A stretch of DNA of 64,000 nt from Rickettsia akari str. Hartford (GCF_000018205.1 NC_009881.1:434001-498000); one strand, 5' to 3'; positions 49,013-59,252 are shown, counted from the first letter of the stretch. The notes: generated by a model not told the origin, from the sequence alone. Program-made: numbers and translations.

Positions 49013-50239
49013 TCAATTATCAACGACAATATCAGGTTTAACTAGTAACTTCATTAAAACTGGTACCAAAATACCGCTTGATATCCACCATATTTGCCAA
49101 ATATTATATGAAATCATACCGATAATATAGTAATTTATAAAACATGCATAGGAAATTGCTTTGAAATTATTATTTTCGATATTACTAATTTGTTTGAGAT
49201 ATTTATAAACTAAGCATAAAAATAATATTAAACCTATTGTACCGAGTTCAAGAGTAATTTGTAATATATTATTATGAGGGTGTAGAGGCAAAGGATGCCA
49301 TTTTTCTCCATTGTGGTTGATCATTGCACTATTATTGACTTTGATATGTTTAGAAGAAGCAAAGCCATAGCCTAAAATCGGTTTTTCGATGATTTTATTT
49401 GCAACAAAATGCCAAATAAATAAACGATGAGCAGCGGAAGGTTGTGTAGCTAAATATTTTTTAGATAAATCTTGTGGTTCTATTTGTTTAGCTATAACTG
49501 GAAATAGTAACGTGCCGGTAATTAAACTTATTGCAATTAATTTGAAAAATATCGGCTTTATAACTCTTGCTAAAATAAATATTACTCCGCTTATACTAAA
49601 GCCTACAAAACTTGCTAAACTATCGGAAATACTTAATAAATAAAGCACTAATATATATAGCATTAATGCGTTTCTTCTTTTACAGCTAGAGAGTAAAATG
49701 ATAATCGCTACCCAAGAAGTAATTGAAAGTAAAGCACAGCCTCGATCTAGCATATATAAGCCAAAACTAGTTTTGGACATTCTTGTTAAAAAACCATGAG
49801 AAGAATATTCAATGAAGAATAATAATATTGCCGTGAGAATTCCGAGTATTAAAGCTTTTTTGAACTGCAAGCGATTCCTGAAAGGAGCAGAATGACTAAC
49901 TATAAATCCAAGAAATAAAAGTATGAAAACTTGAGCAAAAGTAACTAGGCTATTAATAGGATGAATGCCGAATAAACAAGATATAAAGCACCAAGCGACG
50001 AATAATAGTTCGGTTTTTATCGTCATTGCAAGGAAAAACTGTAAGCTTTGACGCAGCAATCTCAGGAGACCTGCTTTATGAGGTGGCCACGCTCCTTTTA
50101 GTTGCTCGTAATGACTATTAATACCTCGCAGAAATAACATTAACAAAAAAATTGTAACAGTAGCTGCAACCGATAAGCCTGCTACCATTCCAAGGCTTGG
50201 AATTAGGAATATTAAAGTTGCAGTTAAATAATTTATCAT
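49013..50239 (-). CDS. WaaL-like O-antigen ligase with an in-frame repeat insertion
   Basis: Polytopic inner-membrane protein of 408 aa with about ten helices and a Wzy_C-type domain. The large periplasmic loop has YGFASSKHIKV and LHPHNNILQITLELGTIGL, the usual ligase/polymerase signature. The expected role is joining O-antigen to lipid A-core. Residues about 42-73 (HYEQLKGAWPPHKAGLLRLL and following) are the translation of a type A palindrome placed between the first two helices. The start overlaps the DUF2155 stop by 4 bp. Confidence 0.88.
   Translation of the reverse strand: MINYLTATLIFLIPSLGMVAGLSVAATVTIFLLMLFLRGINSHYEQLKGAWPPHKAGLLRLLRQSLQFFLAMTIKTELLFVAWCFISCLFGIHPINSLVTFAQVFILLFLGFIVSHSAPFRNRLQFKKALILGILTAILLFFIEYSSHGFLTRMSKTSFGLYMLDRGCALLSITSWVAIIILLSSCKRRNALMLYILVLYLLSISDSLASFVGFSISGVIFILARVIKPIFFKLIAISLITGTLLFPVIAKQIEPQDLSKKYLATQPSAAHRLFIWHFVANKIIEKPILGYGFASSKHIKVNNSAMINHNGEKWHPLPLHPHNNILQITLELGTIGLILFLCLVYKYLKQISNIENNNFKAISYACFINYYIIGMISYNIWQIWWISSGILVPVLMKLLVKPDIVVDN
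50022..50115. repeat. type A palindrome inside the ligase reading frame
   Basis: GTCATTGCAAGG at 50022 and GCTCGTAATGAC ending at 50115 are the type A arms. The derivative centre CAGCAATCTCAGGAGACC resembles the copies at 43195 and 52349. The frame is open through it. Confidence 0.8.
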
Positions 50240-50718
50240 TTCAATTCAAAACAATCTTTCACAAAAATTTCGTAGATTGGGTGTTCAAATGTTGAAAGTG
50301 AAATGCTTGAAGAAGTCATCCATCCTTGAAAGAGTAAATTAGGATCTTCGTCTATTGTATATTCCGTTATGGTCATCAACAAATAATTATCTTCATTATA
50401 CGGATCAAGGTTTTTTATACATTTATGCAATTTGATTTTTATATTACCGAAATATTTCTCTTCCCCGACTTTAAAATTAATTTCTTCAGAAGTAGCGGTA
50501 ATTTTATTTAATGCAATAATTTTACCATTTGTATAATTCTTAAATTCAGAACTATCATTAATATTATCGTTTGGATTTAGAATAGGATGATTTTCATCAA
50601 GAGGGATAAATACATCATTTTCAATATCTTCAGTTGTAGTAACCGACTCTAAATTTTCTGCAAATACAGAAGAGTAAGCACATATGATCGCGATAAAAAC
50701 AATTCGTAGTAACTTCAT
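50236..50718 (-). CDS. DUF2155 exported protein
   Basis: 160 aa. A signal peptide (MKLLRIVFIAIICAYSSVFA) is cleaved after about residue 20, then an acidic linker. The DUF2155 domain is IIALNKITATSEEINFKVGE to LFQGWMTSSSISLSTFEHPI and VKDC. The GWM..SS..STFEHP signature is clear, and the two Cys (in HKC and KDC) may form a disulfide. Periplasmic; the function is unknown, though its genes often sit near cell envelope genes. Coupled to the ligase by a 4-bp overlap. Confidence 0.85.
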   Translation of the reverse strand: MKLLRIVFIAIICAYSSVFAENLESVTTTEDIENDVFIPLDENHPILNPNDNINDSSEFKNYTNGKIIALNKITATSEEINFKVGEEKYFGNIKIKLHKCIKNLDPYNEDNYLLMTITEYTIDEDPNLLFQGWMTSSSISLSTFEHPIYEIFVKDCFELK

Positions 50719-50786
50719 AAATAAACATATTATTTTTAAAATTATATACTATAGGGGATTAATCGCAATGATAATTTGTGATATAT

Positions 50787-50867
50787 GTCATACCGTGGCT
50801 TGACCACTGTATCCAGGCTTTTTTAATTATTATTTTTATGGCCCACGTGGTCAAGCCACAGGGTGAC
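50787..50867. repeat. type C palindrome
   Basis: GTCATACCGTGGCTTGACCA at the left and TGGTCAAGCCACAGGGTGAC at the right, with a T-rich centre. It lies between the DUF2155 gene and the terminase remnant. Confidence 0.75.
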
Positions 50868-50893
50868 AGTACATTATAATATGACACTATTAT

Positions 50894-52265
50894 ATGCTCC
50901 ACTCTAAAGAATTCTTAAATTCTATTTTACGGCAGGATTTTCATAGCTTTATCATTAAGGTATTTAACACTATTAATCAGGGAGCAGAGTATTACCCAAG
51001 TAAACATATAAGAATAATTACCGATTATTTAAATGCCGTGCAAAGCTGTGATATTAATCGTTTAATAATCAATATACCGCCCAGGAGCTTAAAATCTATT
51101 TGTGTTAGTGTTGCTTGGCCTGCTTATCGATTTGGTGTTAACCCACCAAAAGGATTATTACTGCCAGCTATTCTCAAATACTGAGCATTAAACATTCACT
51201 AGATTGCCGATTTATTTTAAATGCAGATTGTTATAAGGAACTTTTTCCAGATACTATCCTTAGTAAAACCCATAATCACAAAAGTAAATTTTTAACGACA
51301 GCTAGCGGCTTTAGATTTGCAACATCGGTTGGAGGATTGGCAACAGGTGATGGCGGTGATATATTAATTATCGATGATCCTCATAATCATATACAAATTC
51401 ATTTTTATAAAATAAGTAAGCAAGTTATAGATTGATTTGAGAAAACTTTTGTTAGTAGACTAAATAATCGTAATAAGGCAGCGATAGTTCTAGTTATACA
51501 GCTTCTTCAGATGATTTATCCGGTTATCTACTTAGTAGTAGCAATTCATGTCATCATTTGAAAATTCCAGCTATTAGCATTCAAGATTACTCCTTTAAAT
51601 TAATGAATAAATGAATAAAGAATATCAATATCTTAGCGGTGAGATTTTAGATAGCTATACAGAACCTCATGATTACTTAGCAAAGTGTTAGAGCAGGAAA
51701 TAGGTATCTATAATTAATAATGCTCAATATTTACAAGAATCTATAGCTAGTGACATCTTTGCTGAATATGGAGGATATTAGCTTTTATGCCACTCTACTT
51801 GAGAAGTTTGATTATTTTATGCAAAGGTGGGATACGGCAATTAAAATTTCTGAAGATTCTGATTATAGTGTTTGTACTATATTTGGGATTTTTGAGCAGA
51901 AATATTATCTAGTATCATGAGTACGGAAAAAATTAATTATCCTGAGCTTAAAAATATAACGTAAAAATTAGCTAGAGAATCTCAGACAAGATTTATATTA
52001 ATCGAGGATAAACCAAGCGGTCAACAATTGATTCAAGATATAGGGTTGAGATGAGAATATTAGAGTGATTAGGATTAAGCTAAGGCTCGATAAAGTTACA
52101 AGATTCGCATCGGTAGTTCCTTTATTTCAATCAGCTAGTGTTCTAATACCAAAATAATTAAGCATAATTTTAAAGGAATTACTGAATTTTCTCATATTAA
52201 AAATGACGATATAGTGGATTCCGTTAGCCAGTTCGTGAATTTGATGAAGGATAAATCATTTAAAT
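50894..52265 (+). pseudogene. phage terminase large subunit, heavily degraded
   Basis: The opening frame (ATG 50894) gives FHSFIIKVFNTINQGAEYYP and RLIINIPPRSLKSICVSVAW, a Walker A-like terminase ATPase start. Later pieces in the same strand include FRFATSVGGLATGDGGDILI, IIDDPHNH (Walker B) and VDSVSQFVNLMKDK near the end. Many stops and frameshifts. It is a trace of a former prophage; no capsid or portal genes are seen. Confidence 0.85.
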
Positions 52266-52348
52266 AGCCTGCAAGGATTAGGAGTTTTATATAAAAATAG
52301 TTGCTTTTTTGGATGAATGTTGGTATAGTATTACCGTGTTTTGAAAGT

Positions 52349-52445
52349 GTCATTGCGAGCGACCGTAGGGAGCGTGGCAATCTTATGAAATAATAACAAA
52401 CTCCTGAGATTGCCATGTCAATGCTTTGCATCTCCTAGCAATGAC
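52349..52445. repeat. type A palindrome, derivative centre, 8 bp upstream of tRNA-Cys
   Basis: GTCATTGCGAGCGACC at the left and CTCCTAGCAATGAC at the right, with the centre CTTATGAAATAATAACAAAC shared with the copy at 43195. It ends immediately before tRNA-Cys, where the promoter would be expected. Confidence 0.75.
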
Positions 52446-52453
52446 GATACCTA

Positions 52454-52528
52454 GGCTGGGTAGCAAAGTGGTAATGCCGTGGACTGCAAATCCTCTATTC
52501 GTCGGTTCGATTCCGACCCTGGCCTCCA
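52454..52528 (+). tRNA. tRNA-Cys (anticodon GCA)
   Basis: 75 nt with encoded CCA. Acceptor stem GGCTGGG/CCTGGCC with discriminator T, D stem GCA/TGC, anticodon loop CTGCAAA with GCA, and T arm GTCGG-TTCGATT-CCGAC. The anticodon stem has one T-T mismatch. xerD follows 21 bp later. Confidence 0.93.
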
Positions 52529-52549
52529 TTATAGAAATTAAAAAATCTT

Positions 52550-53470
52550 ATGGAATTTATTTCGCAATTCCTAGAAATGCTCTTAGCCGAGCGAGCATTA
52601 TCAAAAAATTCTATACTTAGCTATAAGCGTGACCTATGCGATTTTCAAAACTATCTTGCTAAACAAAGATTATCCGCATTAAATATTACCACAGCAAATG
52701 TTAGAGATTGGATTGAGTATCTAGCAAATAATGATTTACAAGCACGCTCAATCAACAGAAAAATCTCAACTGTAAAAAACTACTATGAATTTTTAATTAG
52801 CGAAAATCATACTACCTTTAATCCGGTTCTTAACGTAGATTTACCGAAATACCAAAATAAACTTCCTGAAATACTGTCTATAGATCAGATTAAATCGCTA
52901 CTTGAATATTGCTCGCAAGATAATTCTCCTGAAGGTATAAGGCTTAATGCGATGATTCATTTGCTTTATGCTAGTGGCCTTAGAGTCTCGGAGCTTGTGA
53001 GTCTTAAACTTAGCGATATTCTGACTAATAAAACATCTAAAGGAGAAGTAAGAAAAATATTTTCGGTACTTGGTAAAGGTAATAAGGAAAGAGTCATAGT
53101 AATAAATGAACAGGCAGTTATCTCTATTGCCAAATATCTTGCAATTAGAGATATTTTTGTGAATAAAGCTAAACCAAAAAATCTAATTTATTTATTTCCC
53201 TCATCAGCTTTAACAGGTTATATGACTAGGCAAAATTTTGCAATTCTGTTAAAATCTGCTGCTCTTTATGCCAATCTTAACCCTGAACATGTTTCTCCTC
53301 ATATATTACGCCACAGCTTTGCAAGTCATTTACTTGAGGGCGGAGCAGACTTAAGAGTAATTCAAGATCTACTCGGCCATTCTGATATATCAACGACCCA
53401 AATATATACTCATCTTCAAACTCATCATCTAAAAAAAGCATTATTGCATCACCCTCTTAACACAAATTAA
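52550..53470 (+). CDS. xerD: XerC/XerD-family tyrosine recombinase
   Basis: 306 aa site-specific recombinase that resolves chromosome dimers at dif. The N-terminal SAM-like DNA-binding domain covers about residues 1-85. The catalytic domain has Arg in [14 protein letters not shown], Lys in GKGNKERV, the HxxR in [15 protein letters not shown], the His in [16 protein letters not shown] and the nucleophilic Tyr in that last stretch. XerD is favoured over XerC on general likeness, not proof. Confidence 0.9.
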   Translation: MEFISQFLEMLLAERALSKNSILSYKRDLCDFQNYLAKQRLSALNITTANVRDWIEYLANNDLQARSINRKISTVKNYYEFLISENHTTFNPVLNVDLPKYQNKLPEILSIDQIKSLLEYCSQDNSPEGIRLNAMIHLLYASGLRVSELVSLKLSDILTNKTSKGEVRKIFSVLGKGNKERVIVINEQAVISIAKYLAIRDIFVNKAKPKNLIYLFPSSALTGYMTRQNFAILLKSAALYANLNPEHVSPHILRHSFASHLLEGGADLRVIQDLLGHSDISTTQIYTHLQTHHLKKALLHHPLNTN

Positions 53471-53495
53471 TTTATATTAATCTTTTATAAAGTTC

Positions 53496-53523
53496 TTGTT
53501 AATATTTTTTAACTAAATATAAT
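53496..53523 (+). promoter_or_regulatory. candidate sigma-70 promoter
   Basis: TTGTTA and TATAAT are separated by 16 bp, 29 bp before the start codon of the 353-residue gene. AAGGA follows at 53539-53543, nine bases from the ATG. Confidence 0.5.
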
Positions 53524-53552
53524 ACGTCTTGTTAATTTAAGGAATAAATTAT

Positions 53553-54614
53553 ATGAAGCTAAAAGAAATGATGCTCGCTTGTATTAGTAACCCTGTAGAA
53601 ATTGAAGGACAATATCCTAGATTCGCTCAAAAGAAAGAATTAGGATTAAATGTTTGTTCCGGGTTAGGTAAAATAAACTTAGAAAGAGAAGAATTATGTG
53701 ATGAAGCATCACGTAGTTTAGTAAATTTGGTTATCCAAGCAATAGATAACAAAAATTTTGATTTGGGGATTTTACAAAAGATGCAGCAGGCTTTTAGCAT
53801 TGCAAGTAAGCAAAAACAAAGAAAAGCTTTTATAAGTTTTTTAGATAAAGAGCTTAATCAAGAGCAATTACATAAACTCAGTCAAGCAATAATGGAAAAT
53901 GCAAATGAATTAATGCCGGATGATGATCCTAATTTCGTTTGTCGTACTTCTAATAATAAAGTTTTTCAAGAAATATTATTATTGGAAGCAAAAGGAAACA
54001 ATTTTTCTGTAGAAGTTGATAGAAAAGGAACGTTAAAAATTAACTTTCCTAGCAAGCTACTTGAACTTTACAAGTTATTAGTAGATAATTTTTATTTGAA
54101 AAATTTTGAAAAAGAGGAATTGCAGAAAAAATTATATCATGAATTGTTCCCTGATTGTCAAATTCCTTTTGAAGAACTCATTAAAAAAGAGGAATTGCAG
54201 AAAAAATTATATCATGAATTGTTCCCTGATTGTCAAATTCCTTTTGAAGAATTAATTGAAGAAGTAAGTTTTTTTGAAAATTTTATGCAATGCTTAAAAG
54301 AATTTTATATTAAAAATAGCTTAGCACAAAGCATAATGTTTTTACTTGTGAGTGAATATATTAGAGAAAGTGGTGTAAGTGAAGAATTACTTGAATTAGA
54401 GGTATTTAAAAAATTATTTGAAGAAAAAATGTCGTTATATGGAACTTCTGATGATTTTAAATTATCCGTGGTTCAGCATGTTTTAAATGATAAAAACGGT
54501 GTTTATATTAGCAATTTAACATCTTCAAATATATTAGAGCTAGTCACTCACACTCAACCAGATTGTGAGATAGTATCAATAGAAATTCTAGGAGAGAGCA
54601 AAAGTCCAGTATGA
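53553..54614 (+). CDS. unknown Rickettsia-type protein with a 25-residue tandem duplication
   Basis: 353 aa, mostly helical and polar, no signal or membrane span. Residues about 50-147 (LVIQAIDNKNFDLGILQKMQ to SNNKVFQEILLLEAK) are nearly identical to residues about 17-107 of the next gene. Residues about 187-236 hold two copies of a 25-residue unit (EELQKKLYHELFPDCQIPFE), identical over 75 bp except at the 3' end. I do not recognise a family. A promoter and good ribosome binding site support expression. Confidence 0.75.
   Translation: MKLKEMMLACISNPVEIEGQYPRFAQKKELGLNVCSGLGKINLEREELCDEASRSLVNLVIQAIDNKNFDLGILQKMQQAFSIASKQKQRKAFISFLDKELNQEQLHKLSQAIMENANELMPDDDPNFVCRTSNNKVFQEILLLEAKGNNFSVEVDRKGTLKINFPSKLLELYKLLVDNFYLKNFEKEELQKKLYHELFPDCQIPFEELIKKEELQKKLYHELFPDCQIPFEELIEEVSFFENFMQCLKEFYIKNSLAQSIMFLLVSEYIRESGVSEELLELEVFKKLFEEKMSLYGTSDDFKLSVVQHVLNDKNGVYISNLTSSNILELVTHTQPDCEIVSIEILGESKSPV
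54111..54260. repeat. 75-bp tandem duplication in the 353-residue gene
   Basis: Units 54111-54185 and 54186-54260 are nearly identical; differences are confined to the last dozen bases (GAACTCATTAAA against GAATTAATTGAA). The period is a multiple of three, so the frame is kept. Confidence 0.9.
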
Positions 54615-54725
54615 CTTGCTAGATACTGCTTTAAAGTTTTGATTATAAATATAGTAAAAATCTCTAGCAATTAATTTAATCTGTCATTTATATTTAAATA
54701 ATTCTAAGCGAGATTAATATTAAAT

Positions 54726-55889
54726 ATGGCTACAAAAAATAAAAAAACAACAATGAGTACTGAAACAAAAAATTTAGCAAATTTAGTTATCAAAGAAATA
54801 GGTAACGAAAATTTTAATTTTGATGTTTTGCAAAAGATGCAGGAGGCTTTTAGGACTGCAAGTAAGCAAAAACAGAGGGAAGCTTTTATAAGTGTTTTAG
54901 ATAAAAAGCTTAATAAGGAGCAATTACATAAGCTCAATCAAGCAATAATGGAAAATGCAAATGAATTAATGCCGGATAATGATCCTAATTTTGTTTGTCG
55001 TACTTCTAATAATAAAGTTTTTCAAGAAATATTATTATTGGAAGCAAAACGCTCAGGCATGGAAGCAAAATTTAATGATAAAGGAGAATTACAATCTCTT
55101 GATGTAAAAGATATAACACATGAAATATTAGATCACTATCGTGTTTTACAAGAGAAATTTTATCATAAAAGAAATTCTAAAGATTTGATAGATAGTAGAA
55201 TAGCTCAAAGTATTAATTTTTTATTATATGCTCCACTTTTTCGAGAATCAGAGATATATATAAAATTAGGTTTAAAAGCTGCTGAGATAGAGCGAGAAAT
55301 ACAAGATCCTAACGGTAAGTATGTTAAACAATTAGTAGATGCTAAAATAGGAACTAATATAAATTTAAATACCAAAGAAAATTTAGACAATAAAACAAAT
55401 GAAGAAAAAGAAACTAAGATATCTTCAATCATTGAAAAAGCAATAACAAAACTTGAGAAAGACAAAAAAGTAAGTATCGAGTATAAGAAACGAAAAGACA
55501 TAAAAAGGCATTTATCTAAATCATTAGAAGGAGCTTCTGATTATATCTTAACATTTAAAAAAAATGATTTAGTAGATATAATATATCAAGAATTAGATAA
55601 AAGGCAAACCTGGTGGTCAAAGATTGCTAATTATATAGGTATAAAATCATATTCTATTTCTAAAGAAAATCTTGAGAAAATAGGAAGAGTAATTAATAGT
55701 GAAATTAAAAATTCTCATACTCATTTAAATGGAGAAGTACAGGCACAGTTAAAACAAATCTCAAAAGAGTTAAATAGATTAAATAATCCTGTATTGACGT
55801 CAGAAGTGAAAAAGGTTCATGCAGAATCCAAAAAACTGCCTGTTCCTGCAAAACCGGAACATCTCAAAAAAAGAGCTCATGGATTGTGA
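54726..55889 (+). CDS. unknown paralogue of the preceding protein
   Basis: 387 aa. It shares the module NLVIKEIGNENFNFDVLQKM to VCRTSNNKVFQEILLLEAK with its neighbour, then diverges. Residues about 155-200 have RIAQSINFLLYAPLFRESEI, weakly like the neighbour's AQSIMFLLVSEYIRESG. The C-terminal 180 residues are Lys/Glu-rich and coiled-coil-like (IIEKAITKLEKDKKVSIEYK), ending in a basic Pro-rich tail. Unknown function; a host-interaction role is only a guess. A type B repeat follows directly. Confidence 0.75.
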   Translation: MATKNKKTTMSTETKNLANLVIKEIGNENFNFDVLQKMQEAFRTASKQKQREAFISVLDKKLNKEQLHKLNQAIMENANELMPDNDPNFVCRTSNNKVFQEILLLEAKRSGMEAKFNDKGELQSLDVKDITHEILDHYRVLQEKFYHKRNSKDLIDSRIAQSINFLLYAPLFRESEIYIKLGLKAAEIEREIQDPNGKYVKQLVDAKIGTNINLNTKENLDNKTNEEKETKISSIIEKAITKLEKDKKVSIEYKKRKDIKRHLSKSLEGASDYILTFKKNDLVDIIYQELDKRQTWWSKIANYIGIKSYSISKENLEKIGRVINSEIKNSHTHLNGEVQAQLKQISKELNRLNNPVLTSEVKKVHAESKKLPVPAKPEHLKKRAHGL

Positions 55890-55890
55890 T

Positions 55891-55996
55891 GTCATGCCTG
55901 CGAAAGCAGGAATCCAGCATAAAGCGAGATTTTAATTTCAAAAATTTTCTGTGTTTATACTTTTTTTTGATTCCCGCTTTTAGCTAAGAATGACAT
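55891..55996. repeat. type B palindrome
   Basis: GTCATGCCTGCG..GCAGGAATCCAG at the left and GATTCCCGCTTTTAGCTAAG, then AATGACAT, at the right. The linker GGTCCATGCAACAACGCC follows at about 56011-56028, between the paralogue and fabI. Confidence 0.7.
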
Positions 55997-56075
55997 AAAG
56001 AACCTTTACCGGTCCATGCAACAACGCCACGCTGGTATGACATCGAACGCGTTTAATGATATATGCAATGATAAT

Positions 56076-56858
56076 TTATAATTTATGACTTCCCATAATA
56101 TTGTAACCGCAATCTACATAATGAATTTCACCGGTAACACCTTGAGATAAATTACTAAATAAATATACTGCTGCTCCTCCTACATCTTCTTGGGTAGTAT
56201 TACGTTTTAACGGTGCGTTTGTAGCGTGAGATTTAAGCATAGTACTAAAATCACCTATTGCACTAGATGCTAGAGTTTTGATAGGTCCTGCCGAAATAGC
56301 ATTTACTCTAATATTATTTTTTCCCAAGTCGTTTGCTAGATATTTTACACTAGCCTCAAGTGCAGCTTTAGAAATCCCCATTACATTATAATTAGGTATA
56401 ACTTTTTCAGCACCGTAGTAGGTTAACGTCACAATGCTTCCGCCGTCATGCATTAAGGCTTCTGCAGACCGTGAGAGTTCTAAAAGAGAGTAACATGATA
56501 TATGTAAAGAATTATGAAAATTTTCTAAGCTAGTATCAACATAACGTCCTTTTAATTCATTTTTATCGGCAAAAGCCATACCGTGCAGTAAGAAATCGAA
56601 GCTATACCATTTTGCTTTTATATCATCAAATAAATTACTAATTGATTTTGGATTCGTAACATCAAGTTCGCTAACAAAATTACAACCTATTTCCTCAGCG
56701 AGTGGTTTAACTCGTTTTTCTAGTACTTCCGATTGGTACGTAAACCACAGCTCTGCTCCGTGTTTTTTAGTAAGCTGTGCAATCGCCCACGATATTGACA
56801 TATTATTTGCAATGCCTGTAATTAAGCCTTTTTTTCCTTGTAGTAATCCTGTAGTCAT
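56076..56858 (-). CDS. fabI: enoyl-[acyl-carrier-protein] reductase (NADH)
   Basis: SDR enzyme for the last step of each fatty-acid elongation cycle. 260 aa. The N-terminal GLITGIANNMSISWAIAQ is the FabI cofactor motif. The catalytic Tyr-x6-Lys is YNVMGISK in PNYNVMGISKAALEASVKYL. Triclosan-type inhibitors target this family. It is divergent from lnt with an 82-bp gap. Confidence 0.96.
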   Translation of the reverse strand: MTTGLLQGKKGLITGIANNMSISWAIAQLTKKHGAELWFTYQSEVLEKRVKPLAEEIGCNFVSELDVTNPKSISNLFDDIKAKWYSFDFLLHGMAFADKNELKGRYVDTSLENFHNSLHISCYSLLELSRSAEALMHDGGSIVTLTYYGAEKVIPNYNVMGISKAALEASVKYLANDLGKNNIRVNAISAGPIKTLASSAIGDFSTMLKSHATNAPLKRNTTQEDVGGAAVYLFSNLSQGVTGEIHYVDCGYNIMGSHKL

Positions 56859-56940
56859 TTATTTACTCATTATATTAAAACTTGCTGAAATGATAGCATG
56901 ATGTATTATTTTGTAAACAAATATTATACAATCGATAAAA

Positions 56941-58431
56941 ATGTATAAATCTAAAATCATATGTTTACTGTTAGGGATGTTAAGCGGTTTAGTGTTTGCT
57001 CCGACTTTCTTTATACCGGCATTATTAACGTTATCTTACTTATGTTATATAGTTCAAAAATCCAAAAATTGGAAAGAAGCCGTAAAATTTGGTTATGTAT
57101 TCGGTTTTGGGCATTTTTTAAGTGGAATATATTGGGTAAGTATCGGTGTTAGCGTTTATATTGCGGATTTTTGGTGGGCAATTCCTTTTGCGTTATTTGG
57201 GCTACCTATAGTTTTAGCTTTCTTTATATCGGCAAGCTGCATGCTTAGTTTTTTTGCTAAAAATAATAAATATTACCAATTTATATTCTGTTTATGTTGG
57301 GTATTATTCGAGTGGATACGTTCATGGATTTTTACCGGTCTTCCTTGGAATTTGATCGGCTATGCTTTCTCGTTTTCAGATATTTTAATACAACCTTTAA
57401 GTATAATAGGGATATATGGACTTAGTTTTATAGTTATATATATTTCTACATCAGCTTATCCTTTATTTAGCAAGCAATTTACGCAGTTAAAAATATTAGT
57501 ATCTAGTTCAGTCATAATATTAACCATAATAGTCATTCATGGAGCAGTAAGGCTAAGTAATAACCCTACAAATTTCACTGATTTAAAAGTAAGATTAGTA
57601 CAGCCTTCAATACCTCAAACCGAAAAATGGAATGAAGAAGAATTTTGGCATAATTTAATGCTACATATTAATTTATCGGAAAATGCCGAACCAACCGATT
57701 TAATTATTTGGTCTGAAGCAGCATTAGTAGTACCTGATGATATACCGCAAGTTAAATCAGAATTATTAAAAATGCTAAATGCTACAAATGCTATTTTGAT
57801 AACAGGAGGGATCTCGGATAATAAAAAACAAGGTGATGAGTTTGAACTTTACTCAGCTATGTATGCTCTTGATAAAAATGATCATAAATTATTTGAATAT
57901 CATAAATCACATTTAGTACCTTTCGGTGAGTATATGCCTCTTAAAAAGATACTACCGTTTAAAAAACTAACTCACGGTTTAATTGATTATAAAGAAGGAG
58001 ACGGAGGGTTTGTTTATCTTGAAAAATATAATCTTAAAATTAAACCTTTAATTTGTTATGAATCTATTTTTCCTGATTTTGTACGGACGAATAATGAAAT
58101 AGCAGATGTAATAATTAATATTACAAATGATGCGTGGTATGGTAAATCAAGCGGTCCATATCAGCATTTTCATATTAGTAGAAATAGAGCCGTAGAGAGC
58201 GGTTTACCTATGATTAGAGTAGCCAATAACGGTATTTCAGCTATAGTAGATCCTTTTGGTAGAACAATCAACAAACTAAATCTAAATGAAATAAATTATA
58301 CTCAAGGTTTAATTCCTAAAAAACTAACCTCTCCTACTATATTCTCGCAATTTGGTAATTCTACTATTCTATTATTCATCGTTTTTATACTTTTCATTAA
58401 TTATTTATTAGCCTCAATTCTTGATAACTAA
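56941..58431 (+). CDS. lnt: apolipoprotein N-acyltransferase
   Basis: Inner-membrane enzyme completing lipoprotein triacylation. 496 aa with six or more N-terminal helices, a periplasmic nitrilase-type domain and a final helix. The catalytic Glu is in LIIWSEAAL, the Lys in [16 protein letters not shown], and the nucleophilic Cys in [11 protein letters not shown]. All three are present, so it should be active. Confidence 0.96.
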   Translation: MYKSKIICLLLGMLSGLVFAPTFFIPALLTLSYLCYIVQKSKNWKEAVKFGYVFGFGHFLSGIYWVSIGVSVYIADFWWAIPFALFGLPIVLAFFISASCMLSFFAKNNKYYQFIFCLCWVLFEWIRSWIFTGLPWNLIGYAFSFSDILIQPLSIIGIYGLSFIVIYISTSAYPLFSKQFTQLKILVSSSVIILTIIVIHGAVRLSNNPTNFTDLKVRLVQPSIPQTEKWNEEEFWHNLMLHINLSENAEPTDLIIWSEAALVVPDDIPQVKSELLKMLNATNAILITGGISDNKKQGDEFELYSAMYALDKNDHKLFEYHKSHLVPFGEYMPLKKILPFKKLTHGLIDYKEGDGGFVYLEKYNLKIKPLICYESIFPDFVRTNNEIADVIINITNDAWYGKSSGPYQHFHISRNRAVESGLPMIRVANNGISAIVDPFGRTINKLNLNEINYTQGLIPKKLTSPTIFSQFGNSTILLFIVFILFINYLLASILDN

Positions 58432-58559
58432 AGGGTTTTGCATTATTATATTAAACTTTTAATAAAGTTGCTTGATTCAATATAAAGTAATATATACTAT
58501 ATTTAAAGTTGAATAAACTTTATTAATAATTAATTTTATAATTAAAGCTTATTGTTAAA

Positions 58560-58863
58560 ATGAATGAGTCAATAACACATCCGGACAAACTAGCAAGTGA
58601 ACGTTTAAAAGAATGATGTCTTGCTGTAGGTATTAGACAAAAAGAATTAGGGTAAGCTTTAGATATTAGTGTGGACTGTTAAGTAGGTTATATGTTTTTG
58701 CAAAAGTTTTAAATACGCCTTTAAAGTATTTCTTTAATAGTTCTGAAGAAGAAAAGTTAAAAAGTGACCATGAAAATACTGCTAATAATAAAATTGAATA
58801 TCTATTCAAAGAAATAGAAAGTTATTTCTTAAATAATACTACTAAAGAAGAATGGCAATATTA
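58560..58863 (+). pseudogene. XRE-type helix-turn-helix regulator, broken
   Basis: MNESITHPDKLASERLKE, a TGA, then AVGIRQKELG, a stop, and ALDISVDC give the start of a helix-turn-helix with an early TGA and later TAA/frameshifts. The tail continues FAKVLNTPLKYFFNSSEEEK to NNTTKEEWQY. It resembles the phage-repressor-like regulators common in Rickettsia. Dead. Confidence 0.6.
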
Positions 58864-59071
58864 ACATGACGTCTCTTTTGATTATAAAGCATTATCAATG
58901 ACTATTGCAAGAGAACTTTTATCGTGAACTATAGCATTTACTAGAGTACAAAATCCAAATACTAGCAAAATAATAAATAGTGCAAACGGTATTAGAACAA
59001 GCAGAAAATACAGAGTTTAAGAAATGAATTTCTTGTTCATTTTGCAAGTCTTGCTTCATAAATACTGCATC

Positions 59072-59252
59072 GTCATTGCGAGCGGGTATTGCCTGCGTGG
59101 ATATCTGAACTGTCATTGCAAGGAGCGACGCGACGTGATAATCCAGAAACAATAATAAAAAAATTCTGTAAATCAGAATTTTTAACTGTATTGCTTAGTC
59201 AATTACTCTGTAAATTCCTCGCAATGACAGACAATCGGTCCATGCAACAATG
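59072..59252. repeat. type A palindrome with an extra left arm and linker
   Basis: A lone left arm GTCATTGCGAGCGGGTATTG (59072) is followed by a full type A unit (59112-59228). Then comes GGTCCATGCAACAATGCC. The lone-arm-plus-unit arrangement matches 43014-43173. Confidence 0.75.

Noticed and set aside
50894..52265. Active prophage around the terminase
   Set aside because: The terminase has many stops and no other phage structural gene is nearby.
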